Positions 35,564 through 45,711 are shown, counted from the first letter of the stretch. The stretch: 64,000 nucleotides of DNA from Azoarcus indigens (GCF_004361735.1 NZ_SNVV01000015.1:1-64000); one strand, 5' to 3'. Numbers and translations: made by a program. The notes: generated from the letters alone by a model not told the origin.

Positions 35564-36880
35564 TCAGACGAAGGTGTCGACCATCCCTTCGGTTTGCTTG
35601 ACCCAGACCGGCGCGCTGCCGCCCTCGGTGCCTTCGATTCCACCTACGCTGCGGTTGCCGCCGCCGCTTTTGCCGCTGCCGTCCTGTGTGCCCGCCTGCT
35701 GCTCGCCAGAGGTACTGACATCTGCCTGGCTCAGACTGATGCCGGATTGCTGCAGCATCTCGCGCAGTCGCGGCAGCGCCTGCTCCAGTGCATCCCGCGC
35801 GGCCTGCGAGGCGGCAACGAAATGGGCGGTGGTCTGGTCGCCATTCAGATGGATGGAGACTTCGACCTTGCCCATGTTCGGCGGCGTCAGCACCAGTTCG
35901 GCCTTGCTCTCCGCGCGCCCCAGCATCCACACCACCTTGTTGCCGACGTCTTCTGCCCAGCCATTCTGGCCGGCAGGCGTCTGCACCGGGAGTTGCGGGG
36001 TGGTGCTCTGCGGAGACGACACCTGGTGGCGCAACGCAGTGAGTGCCGCCGCGCCCTGCAGGGCGGATCCGGCTTCGCCCGGCCCCGCTTGCAGGGCGGT
36101 GGCCGGCCGGTCTGCCGCGCTCGAAGCGGCCGCTGCCGCCTGGGCCTGGGCTTGCGCCGCAAAATTCGGCTTGTCGGCGGCCGAAACCTTGGCATCCACC
36201 GCGGCCCGCAGCGCATCGGCGGGATTCTGAAGCGATTTGCCCGAGGTGTCATCCGCGACGATGCCGGTCGTCACCGGCTTGCCACTGTCCGTGGCACCGG
36301 CAAGTGCAGCCTCGCCCTCGGTGCCTTCACCGGCAACCTTGTTCATCAGGGCGGCAATGGCTGCCGGCAGCCCGGCAAGGGCGGTTGCGGGCTGGCCCGC
36401 CTGCTGTTGCTGGGCCGCGGCGTCGGTGGCGGCGGTCTGCTGGGCGGCCTTGTCGCCGCCGGTGGCGGCCGTGTCCTCGCTGGATGGGGTGGCGGCCTTG
36501 TTGCTGCCGGCGGTGGTGGCCTGGGAGTCGGTGGCTTCGGCGGCGCTCTTCTGCGGTTGGCTGGCGCGGGTATTCTCGTTGCTCGTGCGCTCGCGCTGGC
36601 GGGTGGCCTCGGTGTTGCCGTTCTCTCGGCTGCGGCTGCTTTCCCGTTGTGTTTCACGGGCCTGCTGGCGCTCGGTGCCGCGGCTGGCGGTAGTGTCCTG
36701 CACCGCGCCGCGGGATTCGCTGCGGGTGCTGCTCATCTGGCCGGCCAGCATGCGGGAGAAGTTGTCGCTGGAGGTGGCGCTGCGGGTGGCGGCGCGGGGG
36801 GTGCCGGTGGCGTCCGAGGTACTGCCCAAAAGGCTGGCGGCAGAGAAGGAGAGGCTGGATTGGGTGACGTTGGCTGGCAT
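35564..36880 (-). CDS. fliK: flagellar hook-length control protein FliK
   Basis: FliK measures hook length and triggers the FlhB specificity switch. The 438-residue protein has a long, Ala/Thr/Gln/Ser-rich disordered N-terminal part (to about 300). The conserved C-terminal domain contains KAELVLTPPNMGKVEVSIHL and REMLQQSGISLSQADVST. A consensus sigma-54 promoter lies 37 bp upstream. A second fliK-like gene exists at 47066-48178, so this one is named fliK because it sits in the fliF-fliJ block. Confidence 0.92.
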   Translation of the reverse strand: MPANVTQSSLSFSAASLLGSTSDATGTPRAATRSATSSDNFSRMLAGQMSSTRSESRGAVQDTTASRGTERQQARETQRESSRSRENGNTEATRQRERTSNENTRASQPQKSAAEATDSQATTAGSNKAATPSSEDTAATGGDKAAQQTAATDAAAQQQQAGQPATALAGLPAAIAALMNKVAGEGTEGEAALAGATDSGKPVTTGIVADDTSGKSLQNPADALRAAVDAKVSAADKPNFAAQAQAQAAAAASSAADRPATALQAGPGEAGSALQGAAALTALRHQVSSPQSTTPQLPVQTPAGQNGWAEDVGNKVVWMLGRAESKAELVLTPPNMGKVEVSIHLNGDQTTAHFVAASQAARDALEQALPRLREMLQQSGISLSQADVSTSGEQQAGTQDGSGKSGGGNRSVGGIEGTEGGSAPVWVKQTEGMVDTFV

Positions 36881-36916
36881 GCTCTATGACCTCGGTGGCG
36901 TGTTCGGCTACCGTTC

Positions 36917-36932
36917 AGCAAGCCCCGTGCCA
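36917..36932 (-). promoter_or_regulatory. sigma-54 promoter of fliK
   Basis: On the minus strand TGGCACG-GGGC-TTGCT matches the sigma-54 consensus at every defined position (GG and GC 10 bp apart). It lies 37 bp before the fliK start and can also serve fliLMN downstream. It is the best sigma-54 site in the window. Confidence 0.9.
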
Positions 36933-36984
36933 AGCTGTGGCGGGGATGACGGGAGGCGGGCCGGCGAGGCCGCCTCCGCCGGGC

Positions 36985-37428
36985 TCATTCTTCTTCCTGG
37001 CCGCGCCGCTTGGCGGCGTGCTCGTCGGTCATTTTCTGCTCACGCCGGTTTTCGCTGCGCACCACCCCGGCCTGATGGCGCTGGGAGAGGGTGTCGAAGG
37101 CCTTCACCTTGTTGCGCTGGGCGAGCCAGGCCTGCTGGCCCTGGACGGTCTGGTGGCGGGATTGTTCGAGCAGCTTGGCCTGGCTGGCGATGGCTTCGTC
37201 GATGCGGCCGAGGAAGGTGCTGAAGTTGCGCCAGGCATCCGGCCCGATACCCTCGCGTGCGGCCTGCATGAAACGCTCGTGGTACTCGTTGCGGTAGTTC
37301 TGCAGCATGTCGAGTTTCTGCTGGCTGTCTCGCTCGGAGGCGATCAATTCGCCCAGCCGTCGTGCAGCATCGTCCATCCGGTTCTGGGCAAGATCGAGCA
37401 GAGGCTGTAGGGGGAATTTCCCGTTCAT
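36985..37428 (-). CDS. fliJ: flagellar export chaperone FliJ
   Basis: FliJ is the coiled-coil stalk protein that links the FliI ATPase ring to FlhA. The 147-residue protein is one long antiparallel coiled coil (PLQPLLDLAQNRMDDAARRL at the N-terminus; a Lys/Arg/Glu-rich tail). Length matches E. coli FliJ (147). It lies 93 bp downstream of fliI, in the fliFGHIJ order. Confidence 0.93.
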   Translation of the reverse strand: MNGKFPLQPLLDLAQNRMDDAARRLGELIASERDSQQKLDMLQNYRNEYHERFMQAAREGIGPDAWRNFSTFLGRIDEAIASQAKLLEQSRHQTVQGQQAWLAQRNKVKAFDTLSQRHQAGVVRSENRREQKMTDEHAAKRRGQEEE

Positions 37429-37521
37429 GGCTTATTTCTTCGTGCGGGAATGAAAAGATGCTACGCGCGCAGTTTGATGACAAATAGTCCGTTCGTCGCC
37501 AGTCTGGTTCCCCGTGGGGAT

Positions 37522-38928
37522 TCAGGGCTTGGTCGGGAACAGCCCGCCGAGCTCGCTGATGGCGCCTTCATAGCCTTCGCGTTCGTTGATGCGTTGCTGC
37601 AGGAAGCCCTCCAGCCGCGGGTAGAGGGCGACCGCGAGGTCCAGCATGGGGTCGGCGCCGGCCTGGTAGGCGCCGACGGCGATCAGGTCGCGAGAGCGCT
37701 GGTAGCGGGAGAAGAACTGCTTGAAGCGGCGTACGAGCTCGAAGTGGGTGTCGTCCACCAGGTTGTGCATGGCGCGGGAGATGGATTGCTCGATGTCGAT
37801 GGCCGGGTAGTGGCCCTGGTCCGCCAGGCTGCGGGAAAGCACGAAGTGGCCGTCGAGGATGGCGCGGGCGGAGTCGGCGATGGGATCCTGCTGGTCGTCG
37901 CCCTCTGCGAGCACGGTGTAGAAGGCGGTGATGGAGCCGCCGCCTTCCGGGCCGTTACCGGCGCGTTCCACCAGCGCTGGCAGGCGGGCAAACACCGACG
38001 GCGGATAGCCGCGGGTGACCGGCGGTTCGCCGATGGCAAGGGCGATCTCGCGCTGGGCCATGGCGTAGCGGGTGAGGGAGTCCATGATCAGCAGCACCTG
38101 CTTGCCCTGGTCGCGGAAGTACTCGGCGACGGTGGTGGCATAGGCGGCGCCCTGCATGCGCATCAGCGGGCTGGTATCGGCCGGCGCGGCGACCACCACC
38201 GAACGGGCGAGGCCGTCGGCGCCCAGGTTGTGCTCGATGAACTCCTTCACCTCGCGCCCCCGCTCGCCGATCAGGCCGACGACGATGATGTCCGCCATGG
38301 TGAAGCGCGCCATCATCCCCAGCAGCACCGATTTGCCGACGCCGGAGCCGGCGAAGAGGCCGATACGCTGGCCGCGGCCGACGGTGAGCAGGCTGTTGAT
38401 GGCGCGTATGCCCACGTCCAGCGGCTGGGTGATGGGGGCGCGGTTGAGCGGGTTGTAGGAGCGGCCTTGCAGCGAGCGGCTTTCCTGGGTGACCAAAGGG
38501 CCGAGGGAGTCCAGCGGCCGGCCGGCGCCATCCACCACCCGGCCGAGCAGGGCTTCGCCCACCGGCAAGTGCTTGGCACGGTCGGCGGCGCGGCGGCGGG
38601 GGCCGACCCGCTTGCCTGCGATCAGCTTGGGGTGCCCGGCTTCCAGCGGCAGCACCTGGGCGCCGGGGGCGAGGCCGAAGACGTCGTCGGTCGGCATCAT
38701 GTAGAGCTTCTCGCCGTTGAAGCCGACGACTTCCGCCTCTACCGCGCCACCGCCGGGCACCAGGATGCGGCAGCCGGAGCCCAGCGGCAGTTTGAGGCCG
38801 GCGGCTTCCATGACCAGACCGTTGATGCGGGTGAGGCGGCCGGCGTACTGGAAGGGGCTGGCGCTTTCCACCAGTTGCCGGCCGTCCTGGAGGAAGGCGC
38901 GCCAGGTTTCGCCGTGTCGCTCGGTCAC
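37522..38928 (-). CDS. fliI: flagellum-specific ATPase FliI
   Basis: FliI is the hexameric ATPase of the flagellar export apparatus, related to F1-beta. The 468-residue protein has the Walker A motif AGSGVGKS at residues 193-200, the family segment [15 protein letters not shown] before it, Walker [21 protein letters not shown] and [19 protein letters not shown]. The start is GTG 38928, which overlaps the fliH stop in GTGA; longer upstream frames are non-conserved. It follows fliH and precedes fliJ. Confidence 0.95.
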   Translation of the reverse strand: MTERHGETWRAFLQDGRQLVESASPFQYAGRLTRINGLVMEAAGLKLPLGSGCRILVPGGGAVEAEVVGFNGEKLYMMPTDDVFGLAPGAQVLPLEAGHPKLIAGKRVGPRRRAADRAKHLPVGEALLGRVVDGAGRPLDSLGPLVTQESRSLQGRSYNPLNRAPITQPLDVGIRAINSLLTVGRGQRIGLFAGSGVGKSVLLGMMARFTMADIIVVGLIGERGREVKEFIEHNLGADGLARSVVVAAPADTSPLMRMQGAAYATTVAEYFRDQGKQVLLIMDSLTRYAMAQREIALAIGEPPVTRGYPPSVFARLPALVERAGNGPEGGGSITAFYTVLAEGDDQQDPIADSARAILDGHFVLSRSLADQGHYPAIDIEQSISRAMHNLVDDTHFELVRRFKQFFSRYQRSRDLIAVGAYQAGADPMLDLAVALYPRLEGFLQQRINEREGYEGAISELGGLFPTKP

Positions 38929-39728
38929 CGCTCCGGCTCCCAGGTGGCGTCTTCGCGGCCCAGTTGTTCCAGCACGCGGCGCCAGCGGGTTTCCATGGTG
39001 GCGTCGACCTGGGCGCCGGGCGATTCCACCCGGCAGCCGCCGCGGGTCAGGCTGTCGTCTTCGGCCAGGCGGTGGCCGCTGTGGGCGAGTTGTTCGCCCA
39101 GGTGTTCCTGGACCAGTTGGAGATCGTCCGGATGCAGGCGGATATGGGCATGCCCCTGCGGTAATTGCATGAGCGCGGCGCGCACGGTTTCGGCGACCGC
39201 TTCGGGATGGGTGGCGAGGGTGTGCTGCACCATCTGGCGGGCAATGGCGACCGCCAGCCCGAGCAGTTCCTCGGCGACTTCCTCGTCTATCTTCGCCAGC
39301 GCCTGATCCAGGTTGTCCGCCAGTTCGCCGAAACGCCGGGCTTCTGCCTCGATCCGGGCCTTGCCGTCCTGATAGCCGGCGGCGTGGCCCTGCTCGCGAC
39401 CGGCGGCTTCGCCTTCCTTGTGGCCGGCGGCATAGCCTTCGGCGTGGCCTTCCTTGCGCCCTTCTTCGCGCGCCTGCTCGTGCATGCGCTCGATGTCCTC
39501 CACCGTGGGCAGCTGCACGCCGGGGTAGGGCGGGGGGATCTCGGCTTCGGGCTCGAGCGTGGGCGCAGCGACCGGCCGTTGCGGCCGGGGCGGCGCGGCG
39601 GGGTCTTCTGCCGGCGGCGTGTCCTGCTGAGGCGTGGCCTCTGGCGCAGGGGCTTCCTCGCGGCCGTCGAAGGAGGGCGGCTGCCAGCGGCGATAGGCGC
39701 CCGAGGCCTGGTTGCGGGTGATGCTCAC
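38925..39728 (-). CDS. fliH: flagellar export ATPase regulator FliH
   Basis: FliH is the peripheral stalk that holds FliI and links it to the C-ring. The 267-residue protein has a Pro-rich N-terminus and a coiled coil with the Gly-repeat pattern typical of FliH ([20 protein letters not shown], about 91-110). A conserved C-terminal domain ([20 protein letters not shown] region) completes it. The stop overlaps the fliI start by 4 bp. fliG ends 12 bp upstream. Confidence 0.94.
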   Translation of the reverse strand: MSITRNQASGAYRRWQPPSFDGREEAPAPEATPQQDTPPAEDPAAPPRPQRPVAAPTLEPEAEIPPPYPGVQLPTVEDIERMHEQAREEGRKEGHAEGYAAGHKEGEAAGREQGHAAGYQDGKARIEAEARRFGELADNLDQALAKIDEEVAEELLGLAVAIARQMVQHTLATHPEAVAETVRAALMQLPQGHAHIRLHPDDLQLVQEHLGEQLAHSGHRLAEDDSLTRGGCRVESPGAQVDATMETRWRRVLEQLGREDATWEPER

Positions 39729-39740
39729 CGGCCGCTCCTA

Positions 39741-40739
39741 TCAGACGAAGCCATCGTCCCCGCCCTTGCTGGCCATCATCACCTGGCCTTCCTCCGCCAG
39801 GCGGCGGACGATCTTGAGGATCTCCTTCTGCTCGGCTTCCACCTCGGACAGGCGCACCGGACCCTTGGCCTCCAGGTCTTCGCGCAGCATTTCGGCGGCG
39901 CGGCTGGACATGTTCTTGAAGACCTTCTCGCGCAGGTCGGGCGAGGCGCCCTTGAGGGCGACGATGAGCGAGTCGGACTGGACTTCGCGCAGGATGGTCT
40001 GGATGCCGCGGTCGTCGATGTCCATCAGGTTCTCGAACACGAACATCTCGTCCAGTATCTTCTGCGCCAGGTCGGGGTCGTACTCGCGCACATTGTCGAT
40101 GACCGCGGTTTCCGCCGCCGAGCCGACGAAGTTGAGGATTTCCGCCGCATGGCGCACGCCGCCCATGGCCGCCTTCTTGACGGTGGAGGCGCCGGCCAGC
40201 ATGCGGGTGAGGGAGTCGTTCAGCTCCTTCAGCGCGGCCGGCTGCACGCCGTCCAGCGTGGCGATGCGCAGTACCACGTCGTTGCGCAGGCGGTCGGGGA
40301 AGTGCTTGAGGATGTCGCCCGCCTGGTCCACCTCCAGGTGCACCAGGATGGTGGCGATGATCTGCGGATGCTCGTTCTTGATGAGGTCGGCGGCGGTCGG
40401 GGCGTCCATCCACTTCAGGCTCTCGATGCCGGCGGTGTCCGAGCCCTGCAGTACGCGGGAGATGAGGTGGGCGGCGCGCTCGTCGCCCAGCGCCTTGGTC
40501 AGCATCAGGCGGATCTGTTCCTCGTCCGCATGCACCAGCGCACCCTTGGCGAAGTGGGCTTCGAGCTCGTCCAGCAGGGCCTCCACCTTGGCCCGCGGCT
40601 GCGGCGCCATGGTGGCCATTTGCATGCCCAGCTTCTGCACTTCCCGTGGGCCGAGATGCTTGAGAACCTCGGACGCTTCATCCGCGCCCAGCGTGAGCAG
40701 CAGCAGGGCGCTCTTCTCCAGGCCTTCTTCCGGCGTCAT
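39741..40739 (-). CDS. fliG: flagellar motor switch protein FliG
   Basis: FliG is the torque-generating ring protein on which MotC acts. The 332-residue protein shows the three-domain layout: FliF-binding N-terminus ([20 protein letters not shown]), a middle domain with the [14 protein letters not shown] motif (about 124-137), and the C-terminal domain with [20 protein letters not shown] carrying the charged torque helix. Length equals the family norm. Its start overlaps fliF by 4 bp. Confidence 0.96.
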   Translation of the reverse strand: MTPEEGLEKSALLLLTLGADEASEVLKHLGPREVQKLGMQMATMAPQPRAKVEALLDELEAHFAKGALVHADEEQIRLMLTKALGDERAAHLISRVLQGSDTAGIESLKWMDAPTAADLIKNEHPQIIATILVHLEVDQAGDILKHFPDRLRNDVVLRIATLDGVQPAALKELNDSLTRMLAGASTVKKAAMGGVRHAAEILNFVGSAAETAVIDNVREYDPDLAQKILDEMFVFENLMDIDDRGIQTILREVQSDSLIVALKGASPDLREKVFKNMSSRAAEMLREDLEAKGPVRLSEVEAEQKEILKIVRRLAEEGQVMMASKGGDDGFV

Positions 40740-42457
40740 TTGCGTCCCTCCTCATTCAGGCCCATCCATTCCTTGATCAGACCGGCGACCAGCTTGGGAT
40801 CCTGGCGTGCCAACTCGCGGGCGCGCTCCAGCCTGTTCTCGTAAGTCTGGCCTGCAAGTGCCTCGGGGGAAAGCTCGACTTCGGCATCCTCGTCCTCGTC
40901 GCCGAAGCCCGGCCCGCCTTCTCCACCGGGGCCGCCAGCGGCGCCTTCGCCCTCGGGCGACGGAGGAGGCGGGATCACGGTACGCATCAGCGGCCGCAGG
41001 ATGGCGAAATACACGAAGGCCAGCACCGCCAGGATGAGGATGTACTTCCACGCCTCCTTGGCCAGTTCGAGCACGTCCGGGTCCTTCCACAGCGGCAGCG
41101 ACGGCTCGGCGTCGCCGGCGGTGAAGGGGCTGCTGGCGACGTTGATGGTATCGCCTCGGTTCTGGTTGTAGCCCACCGCCTCGCGCACGAGATTGGTGAT
41201 GCGGGCGATCTCCTCGTCCGACAGCGGAATGGTCTGCGGCTGGCCTTCCTGGCCCGGGCCGGGACGCTGGTTGACCACCACCGCCACCGACAGGCGTTTG
41301 ATCTGGCCGAGCGACTGCTTCACATGCTGGATGGTGCGGTCCAGCTCATAGTTCAGCACCGCGCTGCGGCTGCTGTCGCCCTGCTGGGTGGTGCCAGCCT
41401 GGTTGGGCGGCACCTGCGGGTTGGTGATGGGCGCGGTGGCCGGCACCGGCGGCTGGTTGGTGAGCGCGCCGGGCACCCCTTGCGGGGTACGGTCGCGTTT
41501 GTACTCTTCGGTGGTCTGCTGGCTGCGGATGGCCTGGTCGGGCGCTGGATTGGGCTTGTAGGTCTCGGCAGTCTGCTCGACCTGGTTGAAGTCCACGTCC
41601 GCCGCTACCTGGGCGCGGAAGTTGTCCTTGCCGAACATCGGTGTGAGGATGGTTTCGATACGACGGATCAGCCCGGTCTCGATTTCCTTCACGTACTGCA
41701 GCTGGGTCGGGTCCAGCCCGGCCTGGCGCAGCGGGTCCGGCTTGTTGGTGAGAAGCTCGCCATCCTGGTTGACGATGTTCACCCCGTCCGCGCTCATGCG
41801 CGGTACCGAGGACGACACCAGGTGCACGATGCCGGCGACCTGGTTGGGGTCGAGGAAGCGGCCCGGGCGCATGTTCACCATCACCGAGGCGGTCGGTTTC
41901 TGGTCGTCGCGCAGGAAGGCGGTCTGCTTCGGCATCGCCAGGTGCACCCGCGCACTGGACACGGTGGCGATGGATTGGATGGTGCGCGCCAGTTCGCCCT
42001 CCAGCGCGCGCTGGTAGTTCACCTGCTCATGGAACTGGGAAACGCCCAGCTTCTGAGCTTCCAGCAGCTCGAAACCGACCAGCCCGCCCTTGGGCAGGCC
42101 TTCTGCCGCCAGGCGCAGCCGGATCTGGTGCACCTGTTCCTGGGGAACCAGGATGGCGCGGCCATCGCCAGACATGCGATAGGGCACGTTCTGCTGTTGC
42201 AGGGTGTTGATGATGGTGCCGCCATCGCGGTCGTCCAGGTTGGAGAACAGCACCGCGTAGGCCGGTTCCCGGTTCCACAGCAGCACGCCCACCACCAGCG
42301 CGATGGCGAGCGCAATCGCCGCGGCAGCGGCAATTTTCTGCCGCTGGCTCAGCCCATTGATGTTCTGCAGCGTTTGCTGGAAGCGCGAGGGCGGCCCGGA
42401 GGCGGGTGGCGCATCGGCGGCCGGCAGGCCTTCGGCGACGTTCTCTGCAGTGGCCAT
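40736..42457 (-). CDS. fliF: flagellar MS-ring protein FliF
   Basis: FliF forms the MS-ring in the inner membrane, the base of the motor. The 573-residue protein has an N-terminal membrane helix (IAAAAAIALAIALVVGVLLW), ring-building motifs (AVLFSNLDDRDGGTIINTLQ; YQRALEGELARTIQSI; VMVNMRPG), a second membrane helix (about 465-485) and a cytoplasmic FliG-binding tail. Start ATG 42457 is chosen because the upstream frame is unlike the family. The fliF-to-fliJ genes run as one operon. No clear sigma-54 or sigma-28 site was found upstream. Confidence 0.95.
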   Translation of the reverse strand: MATAENVAEGLPAADAPPASGPPSRFQQTLQNINGLSQRQKIAAAAAIALAIALVVGVLLWNREPAYAVLFSNLDDRDGGTIINTLQQQNVPYRMSGDGRAILVPQEQVHQIRLRLAAEGLPKGGLVGFELLEAQKLGVSQFHEQVNYQRALEGELARTIQSIATVSSARVHLAMPKQTAFLRDDQKPTASVMVNMRPGRFLDPNQVAGIVHLVSSSVPRMSADGVNIVNQDGELLTNKPDPLRQAGLDPTQLQYVKEIETGLIRRIETILTPMFGKDNFRAQVAADVDFNQVEQTAETYKPNPAPDQAIRSQQTTEEYKRDRTPQGVPGALTNQPPVPATAPITNPQVPPNQAGTTQQGDSSRSAVLNYELDRTIQHVKQSLGQIKRLSVAVVVNQRPGPGQEGQPQTIPLSDEEIARITNLVREAVGYNQNRGDTINVASSPFTAGDAEPSLPLWKDPDVLELAKEAWKYILILAVLAFVYFAILRPLMRTVIPPPPSPEGEGAAGGPGGEGGPGFGDEDEDAEVELSPEALAGQTYENRLERARELARQDPKLVAGLIKEWMGLNEEGRK

Positions 42458-42617
42458 GGTGGAGTTCCCGGTACATCCCCTTTTATGGATGACGGCATTC
42501 TCTTCCAGCCCGCGCAAGCCCGAACGGGGAAAAAGCGGCATTTTTTGCCGCCTCTTTGCCGGTTAACATGGACCGGCCGCCGGCTAGAGTGCCGGCTGTG
42601 AAAACGGAGCGACTGCA

Positions 42618-43790
42618 ATGTCCCCTTTGACGCCCGCGAGTGGTGGTGATTCCACGCCGGCGGCGCCGCCCATGGACGCGGCCCAGCTGGCGGAAGCCTT
42701 TGCCCTGTTCAGCCGGGCGTCGGAGGAGCTGTCCACCGCGTACAACGCCCTGCAGGGCCAAGTCGTCCAGTTGACGGAGCGGCTCACCGTATTGATGGGT
42801 GCGCTGCCCGCTGGCGTGGTGGTGCTGGATCGCGCGGGTGTGGCGGTGCAGGTGAACCGCGCCGCGGAAACGCTGTTCGGCACCGGGCTGGCCGGCCGGG
42901 TGTGGCGCGAGGTCTCCCAGGGCCTGCAGGCCACAGAGACGCCGGGCGAGATGACCCTGGAGCTGGCCGACGGCGCGCGCCGCCTCGCCGTCTCGGAAAC
43001 CGCACTGGAGTCCGGCGACGAGCGCATCCTCCTGATTCACGACGTCACCGAAACCCACCGCATGCGCCTTACCGCCGAACGCAACGAGCGGCTGGCGGCG
43101 ATGGGCGAGATGGTTGCCGGCCTGGCCCACCAGCTGCGCACCCCGCTGGCGGCGGCGCTGCTCTACACCGGCAACCTGCGCCAGCCGGAGCTGGGGCCGG
43201 CGGAACGCGCCAAGGTGGCGGACCGTGCCATCGAACGCCTGCGCTACCTTGAACGCCTGATCCGCGACATGCTGCTCTTCGCCCGTGGCGACAGCCTGGG
43301 GCGGCAATACTTCGGCGTCTGCGACCTGGCGGCGGAACTCACCCATACGCTGGAGCCGCTGGCCCGCGCCCGCCAGCTGGAGTTCCACAGCCGGTGCGAT
43401 TGCGGCGAGCTGGAACTCTATGGCGACCGCAAGGCGCTGGGCGGCGCGCTTACCAACCTGCTGGAAAACGCCATCCAGGCCACCGAGGCCGGTGGCACCG
43501 TGTCCTGCGAAGTCGTGCCTGAGAGTGGCGTCCATGCCGGCGTGCGCTTCATCGTCCGCGACAGCGGGCGCGGCATTGCGCCGGAACTGCAGGAGCGCCT
43601 GTTCGAACCCTTCTTCACCACCCGGGCCGAAGGCACCGGCCTGGGCCTGGCCATCGCCCGCGGCGTGGCGCGTGGCCATGGCGGCGACATCATTCTCGAA
43701 TCGGTACCCGGCCAGGGTTCCACCTTCACCTTGAGCCTGCCCCTGCTGCGCGGGGAAACGGCGATCAGCAGCGGGACGGAAGCACCATGA
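42618..43790 (+). CDS. flrB: flagellar sensor histidine kinase FlrB/FleS
   Basis: FlrB phosphorylates FlrC to activate sigma-54 flagellar promoters. The 390-residue protein has no membrane segment, so it is cytoplasmic like FleS/FlrB. After an N-terminal helix, a PAS-like domain (MGALPAGVVVLDRAGVAVQV, about 58-77) is followed by the HisKA domain with GLAHQLRTPLAAALLYTGNL; H171 is the phosphoacceptor. The ATPase domain has the N-box LTNLLENAIQATEAGG and G-boxes (GRGIAPEL; GTGLGLAIARG). The stop overlaps the flrC ATG. Divergent from fliF. Confidence 0.92.
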   Translation: MSPLTPASGGDSTPAAPPMDAAQLAEAFALFSRASEELSTAYNALQGQVVQLTERLTVLMGALPAGVVVLDRAGVAVQVNRAAETLFGTGLAGRVWREVSQGLQATETPGEMTLELADGARRLAVSETALESGDERILLIHDVTETHRMRLTAERNERLAAMGEMVAGLAHQLRTPLAAALLYTGNLRQPELGPAERAKVADRAIERLRYLERLIRDMLLFARGDSLGRQYFGVCDLAAELTHTLEPLARARQLEFHSRCDCGELELYGDRKALGGALTNLLENAIQATEAGGTVSCEVVPESGVHAGVRFIVRDSGRGIAPELQERLFEPFFTTRAEGTGLGLAIARGVARGHGGDIILESVPGQGSTFTLSLPLLRGETAISSGTEAP

Positions 43791-45217
43791 TCGAACAACT
43801 GAGCATCCTCGTGGTCGAGGACGACGCCGCCCTGCGCGATGCCGTCTGCCTCACGCTGGAAATGGCCGGCCACGGCGTGACCGGCGTCGAAGGCGGCCCG
43901 CAGGCGCTGGCGGTGCTGGAAGACCACGCCTTCAACCTCGTCATCTCCGACCTGCGCATGCAGCCGATGGACGGCCTGCAACTGCTGGGCGAGATCCGGG
44001 CCCGCCTGCCGCAGCTACCGGTGCTGTTGATGACCGCCTACGGCGACGTCGACAAGGCGGTGGCAGCCATGCGCGGCGGCGCCTGCGACTTCCTGATGAA
44101 GCCCTTCGAGCCCGAAGTACTGCTGGAGAACGTGCGCCGCTATGCAGCGGTACAGCCTTCGGCCGACGATACCGTGGCGGAGGACATCCACACCCGCAAC
44201 CTGCTGGCCCTGGCGACGCGGGTGGCGGAGACCGACGCCACCGTACTGCTCACCGGCGAATCCGGCACCGGCAAGGAAGTCTTCGCCCGCTATATCCATC
44301 ACCATTCGCCGCGCCGCAGCGGCCCCTTCATCGCCATCAACTGCGCCGCCATTCCGGAGAACCTGCTGGAGGCGACCCTGTTCGGTTACGAGAAGGGCGC
44401 TTTCACCGGCGCTCAGACCGCCCAGCCCGGCAAGTTCGAGCAGGCGCAGGACGGCACCATCCTGCTGGACGAAATCTCCGAGATGCCGCTGGGGCTGCAG
44501 GCCAAGATGCTGCGGGTGCTGCAGGAGCGCGAGGTGGAGCGGGTGGGCGGCAAGAAGCCGATTCCCCTGGATATCCGAGTCCTTGCAACCAGTAACCGCG
44601 ACATGTCGCGTGAAGTGTCGGCTGGCCGCTTCAGGGAGGACTTGTACTACCGCCTCAATGTCTTCCCGCTTGCCATCCCGGCGCTGCGGGAGCGGCCGGG
44701 TGACGTGCTGCCGCTCGCCCGCCACTTCCTTACCCGCCATGCTGAACGCGCCCGCCGCCTGGTTAGGCTATCGGCCGAGGCGGAGGCATTGCTGGCGCGC
44801 TATGGCTGGCCGGGCAACGTGCGCGAACTGGAGAACACCATGCACCGTGCCCTGATCCTGACGCCGGGCGACACGGTGAGCGCCGAGACCGTCCGCCTCT
44901 GCCTGCCGCACTGGACGGCTGAGGAGGTGGCGCCAGCGGTAGGTGCGTCGCCTCGGCCCCCCGCCTCCCCGTTGCCGGCACCCGCCTTCGTGCCCGGCAT
45001 TGGCTTGCCGGCAATTTCTGCCCAGCCGGCCGGGGAAATCGGGGGCTCATCTCCCGCGCGGCCGGCGAACATGAAGGATCTGGAGCGGGAGCACATCCTT
45101 GCCACGCTGCGGGAGATGGGAGGTTCCCGCAAGAAAGCGGTGGAGAAGCTGGGAATCTCAGAACGTACGCTGAGATACAAGCTGCAGCAGTACAGGGATG
45201 AAGGCTACGACGTCTGA
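43787..45217 (+). CDS. flrC: sigma-54-dependent response regulator FlrC/FleR
   Basis: FlrC is the NtrC-type activator of middle flagellar genes. The 476-residue protein has a receiver domain with D55 as the phosphorylation site (VISDLRMQPMDG) and KPFE near residue 105. The AAA+ domain has Walker A GESGTGK at 157-163 and the sigma-54-contacting GAFTGA loop at 204-209. After a Pro/Ala-rich linker comes a Fis-type helix-turn-helix (SRKKAVEKLGISERTLRYKL). It is translationally coupled to flrB (ATGA). Its likely targets are the sigma-54 sites noted here. Confidence 0.94.
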   Translation: MIEQLSILVVEDDAALRDAVCLTLEMAGHGVTGVEGGPQALAVLEDHAFNLVISDLRMQPMDGLQLLGEIRARLPQLPVLLMTAYGDVDKAVAAMRGGACDFLMKPFEPEVLLENVRRYAAVQPSADDTVAEDIHTRNLLALATRVAETDATVLLTGESGTGKEVFARYIHHHSPRRSGPFIAINCAAIPENLLEATLFGYEKGAFTGAQTAQPGKFEQAQDGTILLDEISEMPLGLQAKMLRVLQEREVERVGGKKPIPLDIRVLATSNRDMSREVSAGRFREDLYYRLNVFPLAIPALRERPGDVLPLARHFLTRHAERARRLVRLSAEAEALLARYGWPGNVRELENTMHRALILTPGDTVSAETVRLCLPHWTAEEVAPAVGASPRPPASPLPAPAFVPGIGLPAISAQPAGEIGGSSPARPANMKDLEREHILATLREMGGSRKKAVEKLGISERTLRYKLQQYRDEGYDV

Positions 45218-45328
45218 AACGGCTGGCAATACAGGTTTCAGCTGGCCCGTCTTTTGCTTTTTACTTGGGCTGGACGCCACCTTGCCTCCCTTGGGCATCG
45301 TGCACACTTGGCCTTGACATCGGCTTGG

Positions 45329-45344
45329 TGGCATGGGCGTTGCT
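45329..45344 (+). promoter_or_regulatory. sigma-54 promoter of fliE
   Basis: TGGCATG-GGCG-TTGCT matches the sigma-54 consensus with one change (C to T in the -24 box); GG (45330-45331) and GC (45342-45343) are 10 bp apart. It lies 44 bp before the fliE start, in the 171-bp gap after flrC. Confidence 0.88.
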
Positions 45345-45388
45345 CTGCTAGACTGAGAACCGAGAGAACCCGATGCCGGGAGTAACAC

Positions 45389-45709
45389 ATGGATAGCCGC
45401 GGAATTGACCAGATGCTGAACGAACTGCGATCCGTATCGCAGGCCGCTCAGAACAAGCCAGTCCAGGGCACCGAAGCAACGGGCAACGTAGATTTTGCCG
45501 ACGTGCTGAACAATGCGCTGAAGGATGTCAGTGCCGCCCAAAGCGAGGCGCGCGAGATGGCGCAGAATTTCTCCGCTGGCGATCCCAATGTGAACCTGCA
45601 GGATGTAATGGTAAACCTGCAGAAGGCCAGCCTCTCTTTCCAGCAGATGGTGCAGGTGCGCAACCGCTTGGTTACCGCTTACCAGGACATGATGAACATG
45701 CCGGTCTGA
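45389..45709 (+). CDS. fliE: flagellar MS-ring/rod adaptor FliE
   Basis: FliE links the MS-ring to the proximal rod. The 106-residue protein has the FliE pattern: a Ser/Gln-rich start, FADVLNNALKDVSAAQSEAR (about 35-54), then the conserved C-terminus (LQKASLSFQQMVQVRNRLVT and AYQDMMNMPV). It stands alone behind its own sigma-54 promoter, separate from fliF, which is transcribed away. A very long hairpin follows. Confidence 0.95.
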   Translation: MDSRGIDQMLNELRSVSQAAQNKPVQGTEATGNVDFADVLNNALKDVSAAQSEAREMAQNFSAGDPNVNLQDVMVNLQKASLSFQQMVQVRNRLVTAYQDMMNMPV

Positions 45710-45711
45710 GT

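Noticed and set aside
38929-40413. Upstream in-frame extension of fliI to 963 codons
   Set aside because: The extension is antisense-frame shadow of fliH and fliG. GTG 38928 gives a normal-length FliI and couples to the fliH stop.
42458-42617. Possible sigma-54 site between fliF and flrB
   Set aside because: Only GG-N10-GC pairs without the surrounding TGGC/TTGC bases were found. The hairpin GCGGCATTTTTTGCCGC (42534-42550) is too weak to call a terminator.
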